The notes beneath the pieces were generated by a model, which saw only the letters and a program-made list of their open reading frames with translations, did no database searches and was not told the DNA's origin. From positions 1 through 64,000 of the forward strand of contig NZ_BBYR01000047.1 in assembly GCF_001293525.1 (NCBI RefSeq): DNA of 64,000 nt, written 5' to 3'. Made by a program: the position numbers and the translations under genes. The DNA comes from Pseudideonella sakaiensis. Its GTDB lineage: Bacteria; Pseudomonadota; Gammaproteobacteria; Burkholderiales; Burkholderiaceae_C. This document shows, in pieces, positions 1 through 8,507 of this stretch; position 1 is the first letter of the stretch, and each line of letters begins with the position of its first letter.

Positions 1-653
1 TCGATCACGCCGATGATCTCGGCGATGCGCGCCGCGCTGGCGTGGATCTCGGCCATGCGCGCCGTCATCTGCTGCGTCGCCTGGCTGCCGCGGGTGGCGA
101 TCTCGCCGGAGGCCTGGGCCAGCGAGCGCGCCTCGGCGGTGGCGCGCGCATTGCCGCGCACGCTGTCGGCCAGCCCGGCCATCGCGCTGGCGGTCTGCTC
201 CAGCGCGGCCGCCTGGCGCTCGGTGCGCGCCGACAGGTCGCCATTGCCGCTGGCGATCTCGCGCGACGCGGTGGCCACCCCGTCGACGTTGCCGCGCACC
301 TCGAGGACGATGCCGCGCAGCTTCTTGCGCATGCCGTTCAGCTCGCCGCGCAGCCAGGCGATCTCGTCGCGCCCGGGGGACTCGACCTTGGTCTCCAGGT
401 CGCCCTGCGCGATGCGGATCACCGACTGCACCGTCGGCTCGATGGTCGCGCGCACGCTGCTCGCGATCAGCAGCCCGGCCGCGCTGCCGAACACCAGGCC
501 GCCCAGCGCCAGCGCGGCGATGAGCCGCGCGGCCGGGCCCGCGGGCAGCGACTGCAGCGCCAGCGCGAGCAGCGCCGCACACAGCGCGACCAGCACGCCG
601 AAGCCGACGCCGACCCGGCGCACGAGGCTGTAGCGCCGAACCCACTCCACCAT
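1..653 (-). CDS. methyl-accepting chemotaxis protein, N-terminal part (cut by left edge)
   Basis: The ATG at 653 opens a frame that runs off the left edge after about 217 residues. Residues about 14-36 and 44-67 are two hydrophobic membrane segments separated by only a few residues, so there is essentially no periplasmic sensor domain. A HAMP domain follows (about 67-118, with the core AQGDLETKV and DEIAWLRGELN). The start of the MCP signalling coiled coil comes next (SGNGDLSARTERQAAALEQT, about 136-155, then MTARMAEIHASAARIAEII). Receptors of this type relay signals to CheA/CheW from the inner membrane; without a ligand domain this one probably senses a cytoplasmic or membrane state. The C-terminal hairpin and methylation region lie outside the window. 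Confidence 0.9.
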   Translation of the reverse strand, partial: MVEWVRRYSLVRRVGVGFGVLVALCAALLALALQSLPAGPAARLIAALALGGLVFGSAAGLLIASSVRATIEPTVQSVIRIAQGDLETKVESPGRDEIAWLRGELNGMRKKLRGIVLEVRGNVDGVATASREIASGNGDLSARTERQAAALEQTASAMAGLADSVRGNARATAEARSLAQASGEIATRGSQATQQMTARMAEIHASAARIAEIIGVI

Positions 654-806
654 GGCCGTCTCCTTCCACCCGGGAACCGTCTGCGCGGCTGCCGGCCCGA
701 TTGCAGAGACCTTCATTCTCGGCCGGTGCCGGCCGATCTGGATGCGGGTTGTTCCGGGCCCTCGAGAAATCGCCGGGACGGGCGCCGGCCGGCCCCGGGG
801 GGGCTC

Positions 807-2270
807 TCAACCGCCGGTGGTGTTCGGGTCGCGCCAGGCGCGCTCGAAGGGCAGCCGCCACGCATGCGGCGCGATCAGCTGGTGCACCGGCTTCGGGCCC
901 CAGGAACCAGGCTCGTACAGGCGCACCGGCGGCGGGTTCTCCAGCAGCGGCACCGACACCTCCCACAGCCGCTCGATGCCCTCGGCGGTGGTGAAGAGGG
1001 TGCGGTCGCCGCGCATCGCGTCCAGGATCAGGCGCTCGTAGGCCTCGAGCACCTCGCCGGCCAGGTCGGTGTCCTTCATCGCGAACTGCAGGCTGAGCTT
1101 GTCCAGCCGCATGCCGGGGCCCGGGCGCTTGCCGTAGAAGGACAGCGACATCTTGGTGGCGTCGGCCAGGTCGAAGGTCAGGTGGTCGGGGCCCTGCGCG
1201 CCGACGCCCGAGCCGGGCGGGAACATGCTCTTCGGCGGCTCGCGGAAGGCGATCGAGATGATGCGCTGGCCCTCGGCCATGCGCTTGCCGGTGCGCAGGT
1301 AGAAGGGCACGCCGGCCCAGCGCCAGTTGTCGATGTGGCAGCGCAGCGCGATGAAGGTCTCGGTGTCGGAGTCCGGGTCGACCCCCTCCTCGCGCCGGTA
1401 GCCGCTGTACTGGCCGCGCACCACGTCGCCCGGCTGGATCGGCAGCATGCTGCGGAAGACCTTGTTCTTCTCCTCGCCGATCGGCTGCGGGTCGAGCGAG
1501 GTGGGCGGCTCCATCGCCATGAAGCCGAGGATCTGGAACAGGTGGGTGACCACCATGTCGCGGTAGGCGCCGGTCTGCTCGTAGAAGCCGGCGCGCTTGC
1601 CCAGGCCCAGCGTCTCCGGCACGTCGATCTGCACGTGGTCGATGAAGTTGCGGTTCCAGATCGGCTCGAACAGGCCGTTGGCGAAGCGGAAGGCGAGGAT
1701 GTTCTGCGCCGGCTCCTTGCCGAGGAAGTGGTCGATGCGGAAGATCTGCGCTTCCTCGAAGACCTCGTGCAGGCGCTGGTTCAGCGAGCGGGCGCTGGCC
1801 AGATCGGTGCCGAAGGGCTTCTCCATCACGATGCGCGCGCCGTCCACCAGCCCGGCCTCGCGCAGCAGGTGCACCGCCGGCAGCGCCGCGTTCGGCGGCA
1901 CGCTGAGGTAGTGCAGCCGGCGGCTCTCGCGGCCGATGGCCTGCTCCGCGCGCTCGACGGCGGCGCGCAGCGCGGGCGCGCCGGCCGACAGCGGCACGTA
2001 GTCCAGGCCGGCGGCGAAGGCCTGCCAGTCGGCCTCGGACACCTTGCGCGCGGAGAAGTCGCCCAGCGCCTGGCGCGCGATCGCGCGGAAGCCATCGGCG
2101 TCCAGGTCGTCCAGCGACACGCCGATCACGCGACAGCCGGGGATGAAGCCGGACGACGCGAGGTGGTAGAGGCCGGAGATCAGCTTGCGCCGCGCCAGGT
2201 CCCCGGTGGCGCCGAACAGCACCACGACCTGCGGATAGCGGGGGCCGACGCCGGGGGGGATCTTTGCCAT
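807..2270 (-). CDS. zwf: glucose-6-phosphate 1-dehydrogenase
   Basis: This enzyme oxidises glucose 6-phosphate to 6-phosphogluconolactone with NAD(P)+, the first step of the oxidative pentose phosphate and Entner-Doudoroff routes, in the cytosol. The N-terminal nucleotide-binding motif GATGDLARRKL is present, as is the substrate-binding and catalytic motif RIDHFLGKE near residue 190. VPFYLRTGKRM lies further downstream. I chose the ATG at 2270 (487 residues, the usual family length) because AGGA lies about nine bases upstream; an in-frame ATG 17 codons earlier gives an arginine/proline-rich extension untypical of the family. It stands alone here, with no pgl or edd beside it. Confidence 0.95.
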   Translation of the reverse strand: MAKIPPGVGPRYPQVVVLFGATGDLARRKLISGLYHLASSGFIPGCRVIGVSLDDLDADGFRAIARQALGDFSARKVSEADWQAFAAGLDYVPLSAGAPALRAAVERAEQAIGRESRRLHYLSVPPNAALPAVHLLREAGLVDGARIVMEKPFGTDLASARSLNQRLHEVFEEAQIFRIDHFLGKEPAQNILAFRFANGLFEPIWNRNFIDHVQIDVPETLGLGKRAGFYEQTGAYRDMVVTHLFQILGFMAMEPPTSLDPQPIGEEKNKVFRSMLPIQPGDVVRGQYSGYRREEGVDPDSDTETFIALRCHIDNWRWAGVPFYLRTGKRMAEGQRIISIAFREPPKSMFPPGSGVGAQGPDHLTFDLADATKMSLSFYGKRPGPGMRLDKLSLQFAMKDTDLAGEVLEAYERLILDAMRGDRTLFTTAEGIERLWEVSVPLLENPPPVRLYEPGSWGPKPVHQLIAPHAWRLPFERAWRDPNTTGG

Positions 2271-2345
2271 CGGGGGTGTCCTGGGGAGGGGCCGGGGGAA
2301 TCGAAGCAAGCGGCGGGCCACGGCGCGCGGCCGGGCCGGCCGCCG

Positions 2346-2978
2346 TCAGAGCTCGTCGAAGGGCCGCGCCTCGGCCACGGCCGCCGGCGCCTCGATCGCG
2401 AAGCGGTCCCGCGTCGTGACGTAGTAGCTGGCGCCGAAGCGGCCGACCGGGTGGTAGTCCTGCAGGCGCACGCGCCAGGCCTGCTCGTCCACCAGCCCGT
2501 CGCGCACCGCCAGCCAGCGCACGCGGCCGATGAAGACGTAGCGGCTCGGCGTCTCCATCGTCTCGTGCAGCACGCACTCGAAGGCCACCGGCGCCTCGGC
2601 GATGCGCGGCGGCGCGACGCTGCGCGACGGGCAGGCGCTCAGCCCGGTGTGCGCGAGCTCGCTGACCTGCGGCGGCAGCGCCTCGCCGCAGGCGTGCATC
2701 TGCGCGCTCATCGCCTCGTCGGTCAGGTGCACCACGAACTCGCCGCTGCGCAGGATGTTGGCCGCCGTGTCCTTCAGCCGACCGTCGTGCAGGCGGTTGA
2801 TGCTGACGAAGACGATCGGCGGGTCCTCGCCGACCATGTTGAACATGCTGAACGGGGCCGCGTTCACGGTGCCGTCGGCGCCGAGCGTGGTGATCAGCGC
2901 GATCGGCCGCGGCACGATCAGGCTGGCCATCAGCTTGTAGCGCTCGTAGGCGCCGAGGGTCTCGAAGTCGATGTCCAT
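2346..2978 (-). CDS. flavin reductase-like domain protein (DIM6/NTAB family)
   Basis: This 210-residue protein has the FMN-binding split-barrel pattern of the flavin reductase-like family. LIVPRPIALITTLGADG lies near the N-terminus, followed by NAAPFSMFNMVGEDPPIV and then a region ending in a tyrosine-rich segment (FGASYYVTTRD). Members bind FMN and either reduce flavin for a partner monooxygenase or act as FMN-dependent oxidoreductases of unknown substrate. The start at 2978 places the conserved MDIDFETL segment at the N-terminus. It lies 75 bp upstream of zwf on the same strand and may be cotranscribed with it. No partner monooxygenase is adjacent, so its substrate cannot be given. Confidence 0.8.
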   Translation of the reverse strand: MDIDFETLGAYERYKLMASLIVPRPIALITTLGADGTVNAAPFSMFNMVGEDPPIVFVSINRLHDGRLKDTAANILRSGEFVVHLTDEAMSAQMHACGEALPPQVSELAHTGLSACPSRSVAPPRIAEAPVAFECVLHETMETPSRYVFIGRVRWLAVRDGLVDEQAWRVRLQDYHPVGRFGASYYVTTRDRFAIEAPAAVAEARPFDEL

Positions 2979-3033
2979 GCGGGATTCTCGCCGCCGTCGG
3001 CGACGTGCCCGGTGCGCTGCGGTCCTGCCCGCG

Positions 3034-5307
3034 TCAGGGGGAGGCGCGCGGGGCCGCCGCCGACGCGACCGACGCGGCCGGCGCGACCACCGGCGCGGCC
3101 TGCGGCAGCTCGGGCGCTGCCGCGTCGGGCAGCCCCCAGCGCCACGCGGCGAGGCCGAGCGCGAGGGCCACGCCGGCCGGCACCAGCGCCCAGCCCCACC
3201 GGCGCCGGGGCGCCCCGGGCTCGGCCAGCAGCCGGCGTGCATGCTGCGGCAGCACCGCGCGCTGCGACAGCGAGCCGCCCAGCCGCACGTCCACCCGCAT
3301 CCGGCCGTTGATGGCCCAGCCGCTGGCGTCCAGCAGCGGGCCGAGGCTGCGCTGGCGCAGCTTCAGCCAGGCGATCAGCATGCTGGGGCCGGAGATCGCC
3401 AGCACGATGCCGCCGAGCGCCAGCGGGATCCACCAGCCCAGCTCGACGAAGGTGCCGAACACGCCCACCAGCACCGCGCTCAGGCTGCCGAGCGCGACGC
3501 CGAGCGCGGCCACCGTGCCGACGTCGATGCGCGAGCGCAGCGCGGTCGGCGCCGCCGCGCCGCCCGCGGCCGGCGCCTTGCCGACCGCCGCGACACGCCC
3601 CGCCAGCGCCGACATGCCGGCGCTCTGCACGCCCTCGCTCGCCGCGGCGCGCTTGGCCACCTGCTCCTCCACCATGCGCAGGAACTTCTTGTACGGCGAC
3701 CAGAAGGCCTGCAGGATGCTGGTCGGGTTCTCGATCACCTTGGTGACGGTAGCATCCCAATCCAGGCCCTGGCGGTCGTAGAAGACGCCGTTGCGGCCGG
3801 CGAACAGGAAGTCGGTGTCGCCCGCGGTGACGGCCGACACCACGTGCATCGTGCGGCCGGCGCGCCGGCATTCGCAGTAGACGAGGCAGGCCTTGGCGAG
3901 GCCGGCCACCAGCGCATGCCGCGCCGGGTCGGCGACGCGCACGCTCAGCTCGCAGCTGCGGCCGTCGAGGTAGAGCGTGCCGGCCTGGAAGATCGCGCCC
4001 TCGCGCCGGTAGAAGGCCGCGAAGGACACCATGTTGCGCAGCAGCGTGAGCAGGTCGCGCTGCAGCCGCACCAGCTTCTCGAGGTCGTCGATCAGCGCAT
4101 GCCGGCGGCCGACAAGCTCGGCCTCGTCGAGCCGGGCCGCCAGCCGTTCGCGCAGGGCCGGCTCATCGAACGGGGCGAGGCGCGCGCCGTCCCAGCCGGC
4201 CAGCACGCCCTCCGGCCGGGCCGCCAGCCAGCGCCGGGCCTCGTCGAGCCGCACGCCCAGGCGCTGCCAGTCGTCCTCGCGCAGTTCGCGCGGGGCAGGC
4301 GCGCCCGGGGCGGCCAGCAGCGGGCCCACCACCTGCTCGCGCAGCGTCGCCAGCGCCGCGGCCCACGCCGGGTTGACGCCTTCGACCAGCGGCAGCGGCC
4401 GGCCGGGCGCGACCGGCGCCAGCGGCAGCGCGGCCAGCGCAGGCGCGTCCGCGGACAGCGGCCCGGCCGCCGCCAGCGCGGCATAGTCGTCGAGCGAGGG
4501 ATTCATCGCGGCGACCGCGCGCGCGTCGTAGCCGCCGATGCGCGCACGCGTGAAGTAGTCGTCCACCTTGGCGCGCACCGCCTGCCAGGCGGCCAGCGCA
4601 TCGACCGTGCGCTCGCCGAGCGGCACGCGGGCCGACGCCCCGTCGGCCTCGGCGCGCCACGCGCGCACCGCGGCGGCCTCGGCGAAGAAGGCGTCGGCCG
4701 CCGCGCGGTCGATCGGGGCGTGCTCCGGATCGGTGGCGGGCGCGGCGCCCGCTGGCGCCGACGGCGGCGCATCGGCGCCGGTGCGCGGCGGCTGCGCCGC
4801 CGACCGGGCGGCGATGGCGGCCACCAGGTCGGCCAGCGCCGCGTCGTCGTCGCTCTCGCGCAGCGCCGCGGCCGTCAGCGCGGCGGCACCGGGGGGCAGC
4901 AGGCCCGCGCGCGGATCCAGGTCGGCCAGCGTGACCGCGTCGTCGTCGGGACGGCCCCGTGCGACCAGCACCTCCCGCGCGAGCGCCTGCAGCGCCGCGC
5001 CTTCCGCGTCGTCGACCAGCGACGCGAGCCGCAGCCGGTCGCCGCCGCGCACCAGGTCGTCGGGATCGCGCAGACGGGCGCAGGCCCAGCGCGTCGCCGC
5101 CACCACCTCGGGCGCACGCAGGCGCCCATCGTGGTCGGCGTCGATCAGCGTGAGCGTGCGGGCATCGATCTCCAGGCCCTGGGTCGGGCACGCCAGCGCG
5201 ACCCACAGCTTCTGGTCCAGCTCATGCAGGTGGGCCAGGTCCGCGCCGCTGCGCAGCACCACCTGGTCGACCCCACCCGCCCTGAAAAACGTCCATGCAT
5301 GCGCCAT
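3034..5307 (-). CDS. large EF-hand-containing membrane protein, function unknown
   Basis: This is a protein of about 757 residues that I cannot match to a named family. Near residue 55 is an EF-hand-like calcium loop (DADHDGRLRAPEV) with Asp at loop positions 1, 3 and 5, Gly at 6 and Glu at 12. A long alanine-rich helical region follows. A middle domain contains GRSCELSVRVADPARHALVA and an aromatic segment, AFWSPYKKFLRMVEEQVAKR. Three hydrophobic segments lie near the C-terminus, the first two around VALGSLSAVLVGVFGTFVEL and WWIPLALGGIVLAISG and the third (WGWALVPAGVALALGLAAW) about 40 residues from the end. The start at 5307 was chosen over one 18 codons upstream because that extension is only basic low-complexity sequence. 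The membrane-anchored C-terminus and calcium loop suggest an envelope role, but this is inference. Confidence 0.65.
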   Translation of the reverse strand: MAHAWTFFRAGGVDQVVLRSGADLAHLHELDQKLWVALACPTQGLEIDARTLTLIDADHDGRLRAPEVVAATRWACARLRDPDDLVRGGDRLRLASLVDDAEGAALQALAREVLVARGRPDDDAVTLADLDPRAGLLPPGAAALTAAALRESDDDAALADLVAAIAARSAAQPPRTGADAPPSAPAGAAPATDPEHAPIDRAAADAFFAEAAAVRAWRAEADGASARVPLGERTVDALAAWQAVRAKVDDYFTRARIGGYDARAVAAMNPSLDDYAALAAAGPLSADAPALAALPLAPVAPGRPLPLVEGVNPAWAAALATLREQVVGPLLAAPGAPAPRELREDDWQRLGVRLDEARRWLAARPEGVLAGWDGARLAPFDEPALRERLAARLDEAELVGRRHALIDDLEKLVRLQRDLLTLLRNMVSFAAFYRREGAIFQAGTLYLDGRSCELSVRVADPARHALVAGLAKACLVYCECRRAGRTMHVVSAVTAGDTDFLFAGRNGVFYDRQGLDWDATVTKVIENPTSILQAFWSPYKKFLRMVEEQVAKRAAASEGVQSAGMSALAGRVAAVGKAPAAGGAAAPTALRSRIDVGTVAALGVALGSLSAVLVGVFGTFVELGWWIPLALGGIVLAISGPSMLIAWLKLRQRSLGPLLDASGWAINGRMRVDVRLGGSLSQRAVLPQHARRLLAEPGAPRRRWGWALVPAGVALALGLAAWRWGLPDAAAPELPQAAPVVAPAASVASAAAPRASP

Positions 5308-5468
5308 CCGGCCTCGAGCTCCCTCGCGTCGTCGTCGTTGTCTGCCCCGGCCGCAGCGCATGCCGGCGGCCTCGGGAGGGTGCGACCCCGCGCGGGCGAG
5401 GGAGGTTCACGGAAGACGCCGCGCGGAGGTGTCGGACGAGACGCCGACCGCGCGGCCACGCGGAAGGG

Positions 5469-5825
5469 TCAGATGAAGGGCACGCCGTAGTAGCCGTTCA
5501 CGCTGCGGCCGTAGTCGGTCGTGAAGTCCGGGCGCGCGTCCTGCGCGAAGCGCGGCGCGCCCTGCAGGCGGTCCTTGTCCAGCGGCACGACGTAGCCTTC
5601 CTTGTCGACGTCGTAGTTCAGCATGTCCCAGGGCAGCGGATAGCGGTCGGTGCCCATGCCGAGGAAGCCGCCGAACTCCATCACCGCGTAGCGGACCCGG
5701 CCGCTGCGCTTGTCGATCATCAGCTCCTCGATCGAGCCCAGCTTCTCGCCGGCCTCGTTGTAGACCTTGGTGCCCTCGACGCGGTCGGAGGAGATCACGT
5801 CGCTGGTCAGGGTGGCGGTATTCAT
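5469..5825 (-). CDS. PRC-barrel domain protein
   Basis: This 118-residue protein carries one PRC-barrel: VISSDRVEGTKVYNEAGEKL, then the paired strands of GSIEELMIDKRSGRVRYAVM and EFGGFLGMGTDRYPLPWDML. PRC-barrels occur in the photosynthetic reaction-centre H subunit and RimM, and in many free-standing stress-related proteins of proteobacteria, which this resembles most. GGAG lies just upstream of the ATG at 5825 and supports the start. It has its own upstream region, divergent from the ketopantoate reductase-like gene. The C-terminal tyrosine-rich tail (DFTTDYGRSVNGYYG) follows the barrel. The molecular role is unknown. Confidence 0.85.
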   Translation of the reverse strand: MNTATLTSDVISSDRVEGTKVYNEAGEKLGSIEELMIDKRSGRVRYAVMEFGGFLGMGTDRYPLPWDMLNYDVDKEGYVVPLDKDRLQGAPRFAQDARPDFTTDYGRSVNGYYGVPFI

Positions 5826-6027
5826 CGGGGGTCTCCTTGATTCAAAGGGTGGGAGGGAAAGACTGCCCGCCCTTTATCCCGCCAGGCCCCGGCCGGGGCG
5901 GTCGGCCATCCCCGCCGCTGGCCGTAGGACGGCACGCCGGGCCCGGTCGGGGGCCCGCGCCGGCGCACCCGCCTCCGGTGCGCCGGACCCGCCGCTCGGT
6001 TGGCTCGGCTGCCCTACAGTGCGGCAC

Positions 6028-6939
6028 ATGACGACCCCTTCCCCGATGACGATCGCCGTGATGGGCGCCGGCGCGGTCGGCGCCTACCACGGCGCGCTGC
6101 TCGCGCGCGCCGGCCACGCGGTGACGCTGATCGGCCGGCCCGCCCACGTGGACGCGGTGCGCGCGCACGGGCTGCGCCTGCAGACCGCGACGCTGGACGT
6201 GCAGGTGCCGCTGGCGGCCAGCACCTCGCCCGAGGCCGCGCGCGGCGCCGGCCTGGTGCTGGTGTGCGTGAAGTCCGGCGACACCGAGGCCGCGGCCGAC
6301 GCGCTGCGCCCCCACCTCGGCGCCGACACGCTGGTGCTCAGCCTGCAGAACGGCGTCGACAACGCGGCGCGCCTGCGCGCGCGGCTGGCCCAGCCGGTCG
6401 GCGCGGCGGTGGTCTACGTGGCCACCGAGATGGCGGGCCCGGGCCACGTGCGCCACCACGGCCGCGGCGAGCTGCTGATCGAGCCGGCGCCCGGGGCCGC
6501 GGCGGTGGCTGCGATCTTCACCGCCGCCGGCATCCCGACGACCGTCAGCGAGGACGTGCAGGCCGCGCTCTGGTCCAAGCTGACGCTGAACTGCGCCTAC
6601 AACGCGCTGTCGGCGCTGGCGCGCCAGCCCTATGGCCGGCTGGTGCAGGCGCCCGGCGTCGCGGCCGTGATGCGCGACGTGGTCGCGGAATGCCGCGCGG
6701 TGGCTGCCGCCGAAGGCGTGCGCCTGCCGGCCGAACTCGACGCGAGCGTGGCCGGCCTCGCGGCCACCATGCCCGGCCAGTTCTCCTCCACCGCGCAGGA
6801 CCTGATGCGCGGCCGGCGCAGCGAGATCGACCACCTGAACGGCCTGGTGGTGCGGCGCGGCGAGGCGCACGGCGTGCCGACGCCGGCGAACCGGGTGCTG
6901 CACACGCTGGTGCGGCTGGTGGAGGACGCGGCGGGCTGA
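6028..6939 (+). CDS. 2-dehydropantoate 2-reductase family protein (ApbA/PanE)
   Basis: This is a 303-residue oxidoreductase with the N-terminal Rossmann motif MGAGAVGAYHGALLARAG and the ApbA_C domain. SLQNGVDN, the catalytic-lysine segment ALWSKLTLNCAYNALSAL, and SSTAQDLMRGRRSEIDHLNG are all family hallmarks. PanE reduces ketopantoate to pantoate with NADPH for coenzyme A synthesis. Many genomes carry paralogues acting on other 2-keto acids, and no pan gene is adjacent here, so the exact substrate is uncertain. The ATG at 6028 starts just before the Rossmann strand; longer in-frame starts read through untypical sequence from the divergent promoter region. Confidence 0.88.
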   Translation: MTTPSPMTIAVMGAGAVGAYHGALLARAGHAVTLIGRPAHVDAVRAHGLRLQTATLDVQVPLAASTSPEAARGAGLVLVCVKSGDTEAAADALRPHLGADTLVLSLQNGVDNAARLRARLAQPVGAAVVYVATEMAGPGHVRHHGRGELLIEPAPGAAAVAAIFTAAGIPTTVSEDVQAALWSKLTLNCAYNALSALARQPYGRLVQAPGVAAVMRDVVAECRAVAAAEGVRLPAELDASVAGLAATMPGQFSSTAQDLMRGRRSEIDHLNGLVVRRGEAHGVPTPANRVLHTLVRLVEDAAG

Positions 6940-7014
6940 CAGCGCAGCGGCCCGATCGGCGGACGCCGGGACCCGGGCGACGGCCCCGGCGCGCCGGGCC
7001 CGGGCCGCGTGCCG

Positions 7015-8367
7015 TCAGCCCGCGGCCAGCAGCGCCTCGAGGTCCTCCGCGACGGCGAGCGCGAGCGCGTCGGCGCCGGGCGGCGTGACCACCTGCAGGC
7101 CGAGCGGCGCGCCCTCCGCCGTCGCCAGGCCGGGCACGTTCACGCAGGGCGTGCCGAGCAGGGTCCAGACGCGGTTCAGCGTCGACGGGCCGGTGCTGCG
7201 CGCCGACAGCGGCGGCGCAGCGTCCGGCGCGCTCGGCATCAGCAGCGCGTCCACGCCATCGAAGGCGGCGAGCGCGGCCGGGCGCTCGGCGGCCAGGCGC
7301 TGCCAGGCCGCCGCATAGGCCGCGGCGTCGATGCCGGCGGCCTCGTCGAGGTAGCCGCGCAGCGTCGCGGACATCGCGTCGCCGCGGGCGGCGCGCAGCG
7401 GCCCGAGGCAGGCGCTGGCCTCGCGGCCCTGGATCGCGGCATGCACCTCGAACAGCGCCGGCGCCCACGCGCCGAGCCGCGTCGGCGTCACCGCGTGGCC
7501 CGCGGCGGCGAGCCGTGCGGCGGCCTTGCCGAGCGCGTCCTGCATCGCCGCCGAGGCCTCGTCCCACGGCCGCCCGTCGACGACGGCGATGCGCCAGGGG
7601 CGGCTCGGGTCGGTCCGCGCCCAGCGGCGGCCCGTGAGGGCCTCCAGCAGCCGGCGCGCGCCGTCGACGCGCGCCGCGAACACGCCGACGGTGTCCAGCG
7701 ACCACGAGAAGCAGGCCGTGCCGGCGGTGGGCAGCAGCCCGAGGCTGGGCTTCATGCCGACCACGCCGCAGTAGGCCGCCGGCCGCACCACCGAGCCGCC
7801 CGTCTGCGTGCCCAGCGCGAAGGGCACCAGGCCGGCCGCGACCGCCGCGGCCGAGCCGCTCGACGAACCGCCGGGCGTGCGCCCGGGCGCGCGCGGGTTG
7901 CCGGTCGGCGAGGGCTCGAGGAAGGCCATCTCGGTGGTGGCGCTCTTGCCGACCACCACGCCGCCCGCCTGGCGCAGCGCCGCCACCACCGCCGCATCCG
8001 CCGCGGGCCGGTGGCCGGCGCGCAGCGGGCTGCCGCAGCCGGTGGGCAGGCCGGCCACGTCGATGATGTCCTTCACCGCCACCGGCAGGCCGTGCAGCGG
8101 CCCGCGCGCGGCCGCGGCGCGGGCCTCGGCCGCCAGCGCCGCGGGCTCGGGCCAGGCCGCGAAGGCCTGCAGCCCGGCCGCGTCGGCCACGAGGCGTTCG
8201 CGCACGCCGAGCGCGAGCGCGGCGGTGTCGAGGCGGCCCTCGGCGAGGGCCGCGATGGTGGCGGCCAGCGCGTCGGGCGCGAGCGCGGCGTCGAGCGCCG
8301 GCGCCGAGAGTGGCTGCGGCGCGTCGGACGGGGCGGCGGGGAGCAGGGGGGATGGATCGGTCGGCAT
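7015..8367 (-). CDS. amidase (amidase signature family)
   Basis: This 450-residue protein has the Ser-cisSer-Lys catalytic triad of the amidase signature family. The lysine is in GLPVAVKDIIDVAGLP, the cis-serine in the glycine/serine-rich motif TPGGSSSGSAAAVAAG, and the nucleophilic serine in GTQTGGSVVRPAAYCG. The family hydrolyses C-N bonds in amides, carbamates and allophanate. Nothing in the sequence fixes the substrate. It is on the same strand as the acyl-CoA ligase and Bug protein upstream, separated by 140 bp, so the three could handle one compound (uptake, amide hydrolysis, acid activation), but that is inference. It is not GatA: no gatB or gatC is nearby. Confidence 0.9.
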   Translation of the reverse strand: MPTDPSPLLPAAPSDAPQPLSAPALDAALAPDALAATIAALAEGRLDTAALALGVRERLVADAAGLQAFAAWPEPAALAAEARAAAARGPLHGLPVAVKDIIDVAGLPTGCGSPLRAGHRPAADAAVVAALRQAGGVVVGKSATTEMAFLEPSPTGNPRAPGRTPGGSSSGSAAAVAAGLVPFALGTQTGGSVVRPAAYCGVVGMKPSLGLLPTAGTACFSWSLDTVGVFAARVDGARRLLEALTGRRWARTDPSRPWRIAVVDGRPWDEASAAMQDALGKAAARLAAAGHAVTPTRLGAWAPALFEVHAAIQGREASACLGPLRAARGDAMSATLRGYLDEAAGIDAAAYAAAWQRLAAERPAALAAFDGVDALLMPSAPDAAPPLSARSTGPSTLNRVWTLLGTPCVNVPGLATAEGAPLGLQVVTPPGADALALAVAEDLEALLAAG

Positions 8368-8507
8368 CGCGCGATGCTAGGCGAGACGGCTGCGCCGGCG
8401 CGGCGGAAAGCAAGCCGGGCGGCACGGCGGGGCGCGCGTGGGCCCGCGAGCGCCGGGAGTACCGGGAGTGCTGGGAGCGCCAGGAGCGCCGGGGCGCCTG
8501 GGCGCCG

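Noticed and set aside
42-3311. A plus-strand open frame of more than 1,000 codons
   Set aside because: It is opposite zwf and other recognisable genes and reads as Arg/Ala/His-rich low complexity, a normal shadow in GC-rich DNA. The same applies to long shadows at 2971-5490, 8310-10214, 22394-23248 and 45467-47386.
8438-8505. Collagen-like Gly-X-Y coding repeat on the plus strand
   Set aside because: The short imperfect GGGAGxxCC repeats read as GAPGVPG only over a few codons, without a ribosome-binding site, in an intergenic gap; the downstream part overlaps the acyl-CoA ligase gene.
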